A stretch of DNA of 18,280 nucleotides from Chloracidobacterium sp. UBA6041 (GTDB lineage: Bacteria > Acidobacteriota > Blastocatellia > Pyrinomonadales > Pyrinomonadaceae): contig DIYZ01000129.1 of assembly GCA_002427845.1 (NCBI GenBank), positions 549 to 18,828 on the forward strand. The letters are read 5' to 3'. Shown one piece after another: positions 6,230 through 13,925 of the stretch; the first letter of the stretch is position 1, and every line of letters starts with the position of its first letter. The notes under the pieces were generated by a model, which did no database searches, was not told where the DNA came from, and worked only from the letters and a program-made list of their open reading frames with translations. The translations under genes and the position numbers were made by a program.

Positions 6230-7552
6230 TCATTCGAATAAGCCGTTAACATACAATTCGGGATCAAAGACCACGAGGTCGTCAACCTTTTCTCCGATGC
6301 CGGCGTAACGAATGGGCAAACTCAATTCCTTGGCGATTGCTACCGCAATCCCGCCTTTGGCCGTTCCATCAAGTTTTGTCAGCACGATGCCGGTGACGCC
6401 GGCGACTTTAAGAAACTGACGCGCCTGCTCGAGACCGTTCTGTCCCGTGATCGCATCAACCACGAGCAGCGTTTCGTGGGGCGCCCCGGCAACTTCGCGA
6501 GCAGCAACTCGTTTCATTTTCTCAAGTTCGGCCATCAGGTTTGATTTGTTATGCAGACGGCCCGCAGTGTCAACGATAAGCACATCTGAACCGCGCGCCT
6601 TTGAAGCTTTCAACGAGTCGAAAAGCACGGCCGCAGGGTCCGTTCCCTGCTTTTGTTGAATCAACGGCACACCCGTGCGTTCAGCCCAGATCGCCAGCTG
6701 ATCTGCGGCAGCCGCCCTAAAGGTATCGGCGGCGCAAATGAGCACGTCATTTCCCTCCGCTTTAATGCGCTGGGCCAGTTTGCCAATGGTGGTGGTTTTT
6801 CCGACGCCGTTTACGCCGACGATCATCATCACGTATGGCGAAACGTTTTCAGGGATGCTCGTCTCAGAAGCAACGCCCTGCTTTTCAGCTTGTCTTAGAA
6901 TCTTCAACAGTTCGTCTTTGATTGCACGCTTCAACGCCTCGAGGTCGTTGATTTGTTTACGCGCGACACCCCGCCTGACGGTTTCGAGAATATGCTGCGT
7001 CGTGGCCACGCCAATGTCAGCCGCGATTAGCGCCTCCTCCAACTCATCCAGCAGGTTTTCGTCAATCTGTTTTAAGCCCTGAAAAACTGTATCGAGTCTT
7101 TCAGAAAGCGACTCGCGCGTGGCCGACACTGCTCGGCGAAAGCGCGCCGACAATTCCTGTTCGAGTGCCGCTTCCTGCGCTTGCAATTCTTCCATCGACA
7201 GATTCAGCCCAAGGACTGAAGTCGCGAATGGCGAGCGCGTTAGAACAGGTTTTTGCCGCACAACATCCGTTTGCGCCGCTTCGTAAGGGCTCGAAGCAGA
7301 TATCGGACGCGGCTCGGCAACTGGAGTTTTCGGCTTTGCAGTTTCAGTGGGTACAGGCGTTGGTCCAGTTCCAGCGGGGACCGGCTCGACTACTGTCGCG
7401 GCCACGGGAGCAGACGGGGGCGATAATTCCCCGCGAGGATCGGCAGGTGGTTCTGCTTCGGGCTGACCGCCAGAAACCTTTTCGGCTAATGGCTCATTCA
7501 GTTTTAGCGACACAAATTGGTCGCCGCTCTTACGTTTCCAGAAAAGCCCCAT
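6230..7552 (-). CDS. ftsY: signal recognition particle receptor FtsY
   Basis: The 440-residue product is the membrane-associated SRP receptor GTPase that docks ribosome-SRP complexes at the inner membrane. Residues about 20-125 are a Pro/Glu/Ala-rich linker comparable to the variable A domain. The N domain helices run about 130-225, and the G domain follows. Its motifs are GVNGVGKTT (246-254), DTFRAAAADQL (276-286), DTAGRLHNK (328-336), TKLDGTAKGG (392-401) and the closing GIGEKVDDLVVFDPELYV. First gene of a three-gene operon with ribD (6-base gap) and rsmA. The message leader is about 37 bases if the promoter at 7596-7625 is right; the ribosome binding site is weak. Confidence 0.96.
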   Translation of the reverse strand: MGLFWKRKSGDQFVSLKLNEPLAEKVSGGQPEAEPPADPRGELSPPSAPVAATVVEPVPAGTGPTPVPTETAKPKTPVAEPRPISASSPYEAAQTDVVRQKPVLTRSPFATSVLGLNLSMEELQAQEAALEQELSARFRRAVSATRESLSERLDTVFQGLKQIDENLLDELEEALIAADIGVATTQHILETVRRGVARKQINDLEALKRAIKDELLKILRQAEKQGVASETSIPENVSPYVMMIVGVNGVGKTTTIGKLAQRIKAEGNDVLICAADTFRAAAADQLAIWAERTGVPLIQQKQGTDPAAVLFDSLKASKARGSDVLIVDTAGRLHNKSNLMAELEKMKRVAAREVAGAPHETLLVVDAITGQNGLEQARQFLKVAGVTGIVLTKLDGTAKGGIAVAIAKELSLPIRYAGIGEKVDDLVVFDPELYVNGLFE

Positions 7553-7595
7553 AGGATTGATCCAGCGAAAATTGATGTGGGTTGCCGAAATGTCG

Positions 7596-7625
7596 ATTAT
7601 AAGCGCAACAGCCGCGTCCTAACAA
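7596..7625 (-). promoter_or_regulatory. promoter of the ftsY operon
   Basis: On the minus strand TATAAT (7601-7596) matches the consensus -10 box exactly. TTGTTA (7625-7620) lies 18 bases upstream and matches the -35 box at 4/6 positions. The expected start near 7589 gives a leader of about 37 bases before the ftsY ATG. The -35 box sits in the loop of the inverted repeat at 7609-7639, so the two overlap. Confidence 0.6.
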
Positions 7626-7639
7626 AAAGGGCGCGGCTG
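7609..7639. terminator. GC-rich inverted repeat between the HD-GYP gene and ftsY
   Basis: CAGCCGCGTCC (7609-7619) pairs with GGGCGCGGCTG (7629-7639) over 11 bases, with one G.U pair in RNA, around the 9-base loop TAACAAAAA. It lies 44 bases after the HD-GYP stop on the minus strand, where a terminator would be expected, but no T-run follows the stem. Its overlap with the ftsY promoter also allows a role as an operator or as an insulator between the two units. Confidence 0.5.
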
Positions 7640-7682
7640 CCAGCGATAATGACTTGGTTGAGAACGACTCGAGACGGTTGGA

Positions 7683-9524
7683 TCAGGACGCGGGAAGGGG
7701 TTCAAGCTCAGTTGTTGTTTCAAAGGCTGGTACCGGTAATTTATTCTCAGGCGCCGTACGGCTTTTTAGCTTGACCGATCCAGGACGGATTTGGCCCTCG
7801 TCACAAGCTTGCACGAAAGCGGTAACCACTGCCGGATCGTAACGGGTGCCGACGAAGCTCTCTATCCGTTTGACCGCATCCTCAAATTTCATCGCCTGCT
7901 GGTAAGGCCGGTCAGTTGTCATTGCGTCGAAGGTATCTGCAACAGCAACTATCTTAGCCATCAACGGAATTTGTTCACCCTTCAACCCCTGCGGATATCC
8001 CTGGCCGTTAACCATCTCGTGGTGCATGTACATCCCGGGCAGAAACTCCTTCATGGCCCGTATTTGCGACATGATCTTGTAACCCTTTTGCGGATGCTGT
8101 TTCATGATCAAAAACTCGTCGTCTGTCAGCGCCGCGGGTTTCTTCAAGATGTTGTCGTCGATCGCGATTTTCCCGACGTCGTGCAGCAACGCACTGATTC
8201 TGATCTTTTCACATTCCTCATCGGGTAGTCCGAGACGCTGGGCAATTGCAACCGACATTCGCGACACTCGTTCTGAATGGCCTCGGGTATAGGGATCTTT
8301 TCCGTCTATCGCGGCGGCCAACCCTTTTACGGTCCCGAGAAACAACTCGCGATTTTCATCAGCGGAGCGCTGTAAGTCTTTGATGTAGTTCTCCAGCTGG
8401 TCCGTCATCAGATTAAAGGAGTCGCCAAGTTGGCCCAATTCGGTTCTACTGCGAACATTTATGCGTTGTGAAAAGTCACCAGAGGCAATGCGGTGCGCAC
8501 CGGTGGCGAGTTCCTGGACCGGTTGCGTTAATTTCTTTGCGAAAAAGAAACCAATAACGAGCGTTAGCATGCCGGCCACCAGGCTTATGAGAATTGTCTG
8601 CCGCCTCATGTCAGCAACCGAGGCAAGCGCCGCCGATGCATCCTGAATGGCGATGACCCCGAGTCGGGAGTTCTTATCCAATTCCGCAGTGGCATATGAA
8701 CCAAGCATCTCCACATTTCGCCCATCGCGTAAAATCGTAAAGGGTTCCAGCGCAGATTGCACCTGCGTTCCCGACTCCTGCCAATCCCGAACGACCTTGA
8801 GGTCAGTCATCGGCTTCTCTGAAAAGGCGACACTCGCTTCCGGATGCGCAACGGCGCGGCCGTTTTGATCTACCACGAAGACCACAGGAAGCCCCGCATC
8901 CAGGAGTTCGCGCTCGCTTTTTGAAGTTTCTTGATGTACTGCTTTGAAGACGTCTTGAAACGATATGATGGCGACAACGGCTGCCACTACATCGTGTCCC
9001 GCTTCACCGCCCATCACGGGCGCGGCAACGGTTAACGCCATTTCCTGTCCCGAGCGAATAATCTGCGGGCGGCTTACAACTATGCCGCGTCCACTCATCT
9101 TCGCCAGGACCTCGCTAACGCGCTGATCAACTTCTTCGCGCTGGATGAGGTCTGGCTGAAACGCCCGGTGAAGTTGTCCACTTACCGGCCAGATGGCCAG
9201 GCCAATCAGGTTGGGATCCTCTTCAAGTGTTTTCTGTAGGCGTGAATCATAGCCGGCATCGTTCAACGCTTTGATCCCGCCGGCAATTTCAAAGGCGCGC
9301 GCTAAGCCGGTGACTACGTCGCGATAGCGCTGCCCGTAAAGCTCGATCTGTCTGGCTTTGTCCTGAACCAACTGCGCCTGGTAGCGGCCTTCAACTGAAC
9401 GCAATTCCTCAGCGCTGCGCCCTGAAAGCAAGGTGCCGGCAAAGGCCAGCGGCAGTAGGCCGACTAGCAGTAAGACGCCAAGAACTATGTACAGAAGGCG
9501 AATTCGCCCGATTTTTTCCAGCAT
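7683..9524 (-). CDS. membrane sensor with HAMP and HD-GYP domains (c-di-GMP phosphodiesterase)
   Basis: The 613-residue product is built like a transmembrane sensor that hydrolyses cyclic di-GMP. Helix 1 is at about 9-33. A periplasmic sensor region of about 270 residues, probably Cache-like, follows. Helix 2 is about 309-328, HAMP about 330-385 and HD-GYP about 395-575. Catalytic landmarks are GHSER (415-419), LLHDVGKI with His448-Asp449, KQHP (475-478), HHE (501-503), NGQGYPQGL and VADTFDAM. All expected metal ligands are present, so an active enzyme is likely. The ligand is unknown. About 35 Pro/Glu-rich residues follow the domain. A near-perfect promoter lies at 9620-9648; the ribosome binding site before ATG 9524 is weak. 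Confidence 0.93.
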   Translation of the reverse strand: MLEKIGRIRLLYIVLGVLLLVGLLPLAFAGTLLSGRSAEELRSVEGRYQAQLVQDKARQIELYGQRYRDVVTGLARAFEIAGGIKALNDAGYDSRLQKTLEEDPNLIGLAIWPVSGQLHRAFQPDLIQREEVDQRVSEVLAKMSGRGIVVSRPQIIRSGQEMALTVAAPVMGGEAGHDVVAAVVAIISFQDVFKAVHQETSKSERELLDAGLPVVFVVDQNGRAVAHPEASVAFSEKPMTDLKVVRDWQESGTQVQSALEPFTILRDGRNVEMLGSYATAELDKNSRLGVIAIQDASAALASVADMRRQTILISLVAGMLTLVIGFFFAKKLTQPVQELATGAHRIASGDFSQRINVRSRTELGQLGDSFNLMTDQLENYIKDLQRSADENRELFLGTVKGLAAAIDGKDPYTRGHSERVSRMSVAIAQRLGLPDEECEKIRISALLHDVGKIAIDDNILKKPAALTDDEFLIMKQHPQKGYKIMSQIRAMKEFLPGMYMHHEMVNGQGYPQGLKGEQIPLMAKIVAVADTFDAMTTDRPYQQAMKFEDAVKRIESFVGTRYDPAVVTAFVQACDEGQIRPGSVKLKSRTAPENKLPVPAFETTTELEPLPAS

Positions 9525-9619
9525 TCAGGACAGCTATTATTTTGAGTTAGTTTGCGGAATGAAGCTTTTCTCTGGGAAGGCCGCAAGCGCGGAAGCCAGC
9601 CCCACATGGCCGGTTCCTC

Positions 9620-9648
9620 ATTATGATCGAGCAAATCCGAGGTGTCAA
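9620..9648 (-). promoter_or_regulatory. strong sigma-70-type promoter of the HD-GYP gene
   Basis: On the minus strand TTGACA (9648-9643) is a perfect -35 box. CATAAT (9625-9620) follows after exactly 17 bases and matches the -10 box at 5/6 positions. Transcription would start near 9613, leaving a leader of about 90 bases before the HD-GYP ATG. Confidence 0.75.
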
Positions 9649-9728
9649 CGCGTTTTATCCGGATTAAATTGAGTTTATCATTACTTGCCAATTGCCCGAT
9701 GATGGTTTGGGATCACGGGTGCGCAGAG

Positions 9729-9757
9729 TTTACTTGGGTCGGGCACGCGCTTTTAAT
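9729..9757 (+). promoter_or_regulatory. candidate promoter of the sigma/anti-sigma operon
   Basis: TTTACT (9729-9734) and TTTAAT (9752-9757) are separated by 17 bases and match sigma-70 boxes at 4/6 and 5/6 positions. An ECF sigma factor often drives its own operon, but I could not find a convincing GGAAC/GTC-type ECF promoter here. Confidence 0.35.
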
Positions 9758-9863
9758 AGACTTATGGCCCGCGAAACACGTCTAAAACTCCTGAAGCGGG
9801 TATAAGCGCGGCGCGCTTCGAAATTGCGGACGCCGACGAGCGGCCTCGCACAACTCAGACAGG

Positions 9864-10433
9864 ATGGGAACGGCTACGAGCGACGAGCAGATCGTAGAGC
9901 GAGCCTTAATGGGCGACGCGGAGGCTTTCGGCGAGATTGTAAAGCGCTGGGAGCGACGCATATTCGCGCTCGCCTTCGGCATGCTGGGCCGCGAGGAGGA
10001 TGCGCGCGACGCGACTCAAGAAACGTTTCTCGCAGCTTTTCGAAACCTTCGCGGTTTTCGCGGCGAAGCCAAGGTCTCTTCCTGGTTACACCGGATAGCG
10101 GTCAATCAGTGTATTACGCGGCAGCGGCGAGCCAAAGTCAGGAATGAAAGCGCGCTGGAAACGGAAGAAGAAAAAAATGTCGCCAGTTTCTCTGCGCCGG
10201 TTCGATATTCCCCAGCACACGTCGTAGAGCGGCTCGAAAGGACTGCCTCGGTGCGGCGCGCCGTGAATGGTTTGCCAATCGACTTGCGACAGGTCGTAGT
10301 AATGAAGGAATTCGAAGAGCTTACGTTTAAAGAAATCGCGGATGTACTTGACTTGCCGCTGAGCACGGTAAAAAGCCGCCTATACACGGCGTTGAAACAA
10401 TTGGAAATGAGGTTGCAGAAGTTTGGTCAATGA
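9864..10433 (+). CDS. ECF-family RNA polymerase sigma factor (RpoE-like)
   Basis: The 189-residue product is a group 4 sigma factor. Region 2 (about 20-90) includes the DARDATQETFLAAFRNL core-binding and -10 recognition helix and KVSSWLHRIAVNQC. Region 4 (about 130-182) includes LPIDLRQVVVMKEFEELTF and the helix-turn-helix KEIADVLDLPLSTVKSRLY that reads the -35 box. A charged linker of about 35 residues joins them; there is no region 3, as expected for ECF sigmas. The last codons overlap the anti-sigma gene (ATGA at 10430-10433), a classic coupled sigma/anti-sigma pair. The start at ATG 9864 has only a short ACAGG just before it. Confidence 0.93.
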   Translation: MGTATSDEQIVERALMGDAEAFGEIVKRWERRIFALAFGMLGREEDARDATQETFLAAFRNLRGFRGEAKVSSWLHRIAVNQCITRQRRAKVRNESALETEEEKNVASFSAPVRYSPAHVVERLERTASVRRAVNGLPIDLRQVVVMKEFEELTFKEIADVLDLPLSTVKSRLYTALKQLEMRLQKFGQ

Positions 10434-11185
10434 ATCAGCTTGAGGTGCGTGCGAACATGAAAGAAGAACTGAATACACTGAAGTGTGAACGAGAGAGCGA
10501 ACTGATCGGGTTTCTCTATGGCGAATTGAATGAGTTCGAGTCGCGAACCTTTGCGCGTCACCTGAGCGAATGTGCGGCGTGTAGCGCTGAGCTTTCGGCA
10601 TTCAAAAACATTCGTGAATCGGTGATCGCCTGGCGTGATGAATCTCTTGGTGGCGCGCTCTTTGCTGCCGCCGCAACGGCTTCGCGCGCCGCGGAGGTTG
10701 GCGAACGCAGATCAGCGTCGTCAGCCTTAGGCGCACTGCGAGAATTTTTCAACCTTTCGCCGCTGTGGATGAAAGGCGCACTCGCTTTTGCCTCAGTTCT
10801 CTTCTGTCTGTTCGCCGGTTTAGCCATTGCAGGATTACGTACTACGTCGCCTGCTCCCGTTGCCGTCAATGCGAACAATCCGGCGCCTTCCGAACAACAA
10901 ATCAACGCGTTGGTCCAGCGCCGCGTGCAGGATGAACTCGAGCGGATTCAGAATTCCAACAGGCAGGAGAAAAGTGTGACTGTCGTTGCGCGGAATGCAG
11001 CTCCGCGTAATCTGGGGCCGAGAGTGGCAAAGCGCAGCAGCGAGTTAGCCGGTAACGTAACCGCACAAAAGGCGCGACGCCCGCTTTCGCGGATTGAGCG
11101 CGAACAATTGGCCGCTGATTTGAGGCTGATAAGCGCGAAAAACGATACCGAACTTGATCTTCTTGACGACCGAATTAATCAATAG
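10430..11185 (+). CDS. membrane anti-sigma factor with zinc-finger (ZAS) domain
   Basis: The 251-residue product should hold the ECF sigma factor at the membrane. The cytoplasmic N-terminal domain has the zinc anti-sigma pattern: Cys19, then His44-x3-Cys48-x2-Cys51 (RHLSECAACSAEL). One transmembrane helix follows at about 116-136 (GALAFASVLFCLFAGLAIAGL region). About 110 periplasmic residues are charged and probably helical. The start overlaps the sigma stop by 4 bases; Met10 is a possible alternative start, still upstream of Cys19. Release would normally need regulated proteolysis or loss of zinc; no protease gene is nearby. The neighbouring periplasmic LTxxQ protein suggests the signal is envelope stress, which is inferred. 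Confidence 0.88.
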   Translation: MNQLEVRANMKEELNTLKCERESELIGFLYGELNEFESRTFARHLSECAACSAELSAFKNIRESVIAWRDESLGGALFAAAATASRAAEVGERRSASSALGALREFFNLSPLWMKGALAFASVLFCLFAGLAIAGLRTTSPAPVAVNANNPAPSEQQINALVQRRVQDELERIQNSNRQEKSVTVVARNAAPRNLGPRVAKRSSELAGNVTAQKARRPLSRIEREQLAADLRLISAKNDTELDLLDDRINQ

Positions 11186-11223
11186 TCCCGGTAAGATCAC
11201 AAATGTCCTTAAAGAGGTTTTTT

Positions 11224-11787
11224 ATGAGAAATAATCGGCTGGTTTTTGCATTATTCGCGGCGCTCGTCTTTTTTGCCACGATCTCTTCTGTGTACGCGCA
11301 GGCTGAGCAACAACAGGCAGCCGCTCAACAGAATGGCGCGATTGTGGATCCGATCCGCCAACTGAATTTGACTCCGGAACAGCGCGAGAAGATCAGATCA
11401 ATTCGAGAACAAACTAAAGCCGAGCGGGTCGCGATCACTGAACGAATTCGCGAAACAAATCGGGCACTAGAGGAAATACTGGATGCTGACAATCCTGACG
11501 AAGCGGTCGTCGAACAACAGGTGCGCGATGCGGCTGCCGCGCAGGCTGCGGCGATGCGTATGAGGATTTTGACCGAGGTCAGAATTCGCCGCGTGTTAAC
11601 TCCAGAACAGATTCGTATGTTGCGGGTCTTTCGTCAACAAGCGCGCGGACTGAAGCAGGACCAACTTCGCAATGAGCGCGAACAACAACGGCGCCCGGGC
11701 ATCGACGGATCGGGCACTTTTCAAAACCAGCGCGATGGCGCCGGCCCTCTCTTTCCCCGACGCGGACAGCGACGAGCTCGACCTTAA
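11224..11787 (+). CDS. periplasmic LTxxQ-motif protein (Spy/CpxP-like)
   Basis: The product of about 187 residues begins with a clear signal peptide: MRNNRLVFALFAAL, then a hydrophobic core and a likely cut after VYAQA. The mature part is helical and Gln/Arg-rich, with two LTPEQ motifs (LNLTPEQREKIRSIR and VLTPEQIRMLRVFR), the hallmark of Spy/CpxP-like periplasmic chaperones and metal-stress sensors. I prefer ATG 11224 over ATG 11203 because AAAGAGG sits 6 bases before it and the signal peptide then starts correctly. The C-terminal 45 residues are low-complexity Arg/Gln/Gly. It closes the sigma/anti-sigma operon and may be a target or sensor of that regulon. An intrinsic terminator follows. 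Confidence 0.85.
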   Translation: MRNNRLVFALFAALVFFATISSVYAQAEQQQAAAQQNGAIVDPIRQLNLTPEQREKIRSIREQTKAERVAITERIRETNRALEEILDADNPDEAVVEQQVRDAAAAQAAAMRMRILTEVRIRRVLTPEQIRMLRVFRQQARGLKQDQLRNEREQQRRPGIDGSGTFQNQRDGAGPLFPRRGQRRARP

Positions 11788-11816
11788 TATTACGCAAAAT
11801 CGTGGCGTAAAATGGG

Positions 11817-11849
11817 GCCGGCCGGGCAATGCCTGACCGGCTCTTTTTT
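11817..11849 (+). terminator. intrinsic terminator of the sigma operon
   Basis: GCCGGCCGGGC (11817-11827) and GCCTGACCGGC (11831-11841) form a GC-rich stem with one internal mismatch and a 3-base loop. TCTTTTTT (11842-11849) follows immediately. It sits 30 bases after the LTxxQ stop and is a classic rho-independent terminator. Confidence 0.85.
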
Positions 11850-12231
11850 GAGCAGCGGCGACTTTCCCGCCGATTGGTAATTGCCGAGCACAGCGGGTAG
11901 TCGCGTCATTTGAAAACTTTGCGCTTTTCAGTGCCCGCCGCGTTACTGGTGGGTGATTTTTACGCGTGATCCAACCACCGAGACAAAGAGGCCACAGAGG
12001 TGCCGCACAGGAGATATTGAAATCACGCCATCACTCACGCGATGGCCAAGCTTGACGCCTTGCGAATATTTTGCGCATGATAAGCCGCTCTTTCAGATGT
12101 GCCCATTCGTCTTAAGAGGTCTTAAGCTTTTCAAAAGCGGCGCGCATCGCACAATCCTGATCGCAAGACGGCAGCCGGCAGAGTCCATGAGGCCAGTTTG
12201 GCTCGTGACGGCACCCCTGATTAGTCCCTAA
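11850..12231. other. intergenic region before the Mla operon
   Basis: This gap of about 380 bases holds no convincing gene. Around 11970-12001 is a degenerate 'ACCACCGAGACAAAGAGG' tract; from memory it resembles a dispersed intergenic repeat family of environmental bacteria. TTGACG (12052-12057) and CATGAT (12076-12081), 18 bases apart, are a weak promoter candidate for mlaE. GCTTTT-C-AAAAGC at 12126-12138 is a small palindrome preceded by two GTCTTAAG copies. A frame open from 11953 to 12231 abuts mlaE but has no ribosome binding site or protein-like composition. Confidence 0.45.
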
Positions 12232-12999
12232 ATGAACATCGTCACGCGCTCTATCTTCGAGCTGCAGGAAACCACGTTGATAGCTGCACGTGCTGTCCGT
12301 GGGCTTGTCAAAGGGCCGCGTTACATCTCGGAAACAATCGCGCAGATGGACGTCATCGGCGTCGGCTCGCTGACGATTATCCTGCTCACCGGATTCTTTA
12401 CCGGTGGCGTTTTAACTCTTCAGACTTTTCCCACTCTGCAATTCTACGGAGCGCAATCGCAAACCGGACAGCTCGTGGCGATCTCGCTGGTACGCGAGCT
12501 GGGACCAGTACTTTGCGCGCTCATGGTGACTGGCCGAGTTGGGTCAGCCATAGCGGCCGAGCTCGGGTCAATGACGGTTTCTCAACAGATCGACGCTATG
12601 CGTGCTTTGGGCACCGATCCCATTAAGAAACTCGTGACGCCGCGTCTGATCGCGCTGATAATCACTTTGCCGTTGCTTACCGTTGTCGCCGATGTTGTTG
12701 GCATCGGCGGAGGCGGAATTGCCGCCACCAGTCTTTACGGGCTTTCAATAAATGAGTTTGTTACTTCTGTTCGTGACGGAATTACCTCCAGTGATATTAT
12801 TGGTGGTGTCATTAAGCCAATCTGCTTTGCCATCATTATTGCATCGGTCGCGTGTTACAAAGGTCTCAGCACTGATGGGGGCACAGTGGGCGTAGGCAGG
12901 GCGACGACCCGGGCGGTGGTGACGGCGTCTATAGTCGTCATCATTACCGACTTCTTTCTCGCGCGCGCGCTGCAGTACATACTTGGGATAAAGAATTAG
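12232..12999 (+). CDS. mlaE: MlaE-type ABC transporter permease (lipid asymmetry/MCE system)
   Basis: The 255-residue inner-membrane protein belongs to the MlaE/YrbE permease family, which moves phospholipids between the inner and outer membranes together with an ATPase and an MCE protein. The family core is clear: SLVRELGPVLCALMVTGRVG, then SAIAAELGSMTVSQQIDAM and ALGTDPIKKLVTPR. About five hydrophobic segments are seen, including GSLTIILLTGFFTGGVLTL near the start and IVVIITDFFLARAL at the end. A stop codon directly precedes ATG 12232, fixing the upstream limit, but no ribosome binding site is visible. It is followed after 14 bases by the ATPase gene. No mlaA, mlaB or mlaC gene is in the window. 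Confidence 0.94.
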   Translation: MNIVTRSIFELQETTLIAARAVRGLVKGPRYISETIAQMDVIGVGSLTIILLTGFFTGGVLTLQTFPTLQFYGAQSQTGQLVAISLVRELGPVLCALMVTGRVGSAIAAELGSMTVSQQIDAMRALGTDPIKKLVTPRLIALIITLPLLTVVADVVGIGGGGIAATSLYGLSINEFVTSVRDGITSSDIIGGVIKPICFAIIIASVACYKGLSTDGGTVGVGRATTRAVVTASIVVIITDFFLARALQYILGIKN

Positions 13000-13013
13000 C
13001 CTTAGTCAGAATT

Positions 13014-13919
13014 ATGGCTCTCTCATCGACAGTTTCAGATCAGATCACCGCGCCTGGGCAGGTGAGCCAGAATGCTGCCGACTCGACGTTTGCCGAGGTC
13101 GACGATAGCCATCGCATAATTCCTGCTATCGAGTTTCGCGACGTGCTGCTGGCCTTCGACGACCGGGTAATCCTGAACAAGCTTAGCTTCAAGGTAATGA
13201 AGGGCGAGACGAAAATCATACTAGGAGGCTCGGGCGGCGGTAAGTCAACGATTATTAAACTGGTGTTGGGGCTGCTTAAACCGGACGCCGGACGCATTTT
13301 TGTCGACGGTGAAGACATCACCGAGTATGACGAAGTGCGAATGATGACTGTGCGCAAGAAAATCGGGATGGTGTTTCAGGAGGGCGCGCTTTTCGATTCA
13401 TTGTCAGTCTACGATAACGTCGCTTACCGGCTGCACGAACAAGGGGTGCCGGAAGAAGAAGTGGAACCCGAGGTGCGGCGTATGCTTCGCTTCGTCAATC
13501 TCGAAGACGCGATCGATAAAATGCCTTCTGAGCTTTCCGGCGGCATGCGGCGTCGCGTTGGCATCGCCCGGGCGTTGATTGGTGATCCGAAGATCGTGCT
13601 CTTCGACGAGCCAACGGCGGGTCTCGATCCGCCAACCGCGCGCACAATTTGTGAACTCGCCATGAAGCTTCGGGACCTGGAAGATGTCTCTTCGATATTC
13701 GTGACGCACGAGATGAACAATCTCGACTATCTCTGTTCCGAATACGCGGTGGTAAACGAGGAGGGAGAGGTCGTGTTTGAGCGCGAAGGCGAGCGACTGT
13801 GTCTGATTAACAGCAAAGTCATGATGATGCGCGAGGGCCACATTATTTTTAGCGGCACAGATGAGCGCCTGCGCAAAGCTGAAGACCCATACATTAAAAA
13901 GTTTCTTCGCGGACACTGA
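13014..13919 (+). CDS. mlaF: MlaF-type ABC transporter ATPase
   Basis: The 301-residue product powers the MlaE permease. Motifs in order are Walker A GGSGGGKST (71-79), Q-loop FQEGALFDSL (Gln122), signature LSGGMRRRVGIARAL (174-188), Walker B IVLFDEPTAGLDP (Asp198-Glu199), and switch VTHEM (His232). Two additions are seen against a minimal MlaF: about 37 residues before the first strand (IEFRDVLLAF), and an acidic insert of about 24 residues (around 244-266, NEEGEVVFEREGERLCL) between the switch region and the last strands (VMMMREGHIIFSG). The MCE gene follows after 111 bases that hold a heptamer palindrome. The start has no strong ribosome binding site. Confidence 0.94.
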   Translation: MALSSTVSDQITAPGQVSQNAADSTFAEVDDSHRIIPAIEFRDVLLAFDDRVILNKLSFKVMKGETKIILGGSGGGKSTIIKLVLGLLKPDAGRIFVDGEDITEYDEVRMMTVRKKIGMVFQEGALFDSLSVYDNVAYRLHEQGVPEEEVEPEVRRMLRFVNLEDAIDKMPSELSGGMRRRVGIARALIGDPKIVLFDEPTAGLDPPTARTICELAMKLRDLEDVSSIFVTHEMNNLDYLCSEYAVVNEEGEVVFEREGERLCLINSKVMMMREGHIIFSGTDERLRKAEDPYIKKFLRGH

Positions 13920-13925
13920 AAGAAA

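Larger units (their letters stand above)
9525..9863. other. divergent intergenic region with promoters for both sides
   Basis: This 339-base gap separates the minus-strand HD-GYP gene from the plus-strand sigma operon. It carries the strong minus-strand promoter (9620-9648) and a weaker plus-strand candidate (9729-9757). The HD-GYP leader contains a short stem, CCGC-GCTT-GCGG on the minus strand, around 9580-9592. I see no gene or RNA family in it. Confidence 0.5.

Noticed and set aside
7165..7554. Plus-strand frame opposite the ftsY N-terminus
   Set aside because: Caused by the Pro/Glu-rich linker codons of ftsY on the other strand; no start signal or domain.
11970..12001. Candidate insertion sequence end
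   Set aside because: No transposase, no matching inverted terminal repeat and no target duplication could be found around this tract.
11953..12231. 92-residue open frame ending exactly before mlaE
   Set aside because: No ribosome binding site, starts within a degenerate repeat tract, and its composition does not look like a protein; abutting mlaE is explained by a stop codon just before the mlaE ATG.
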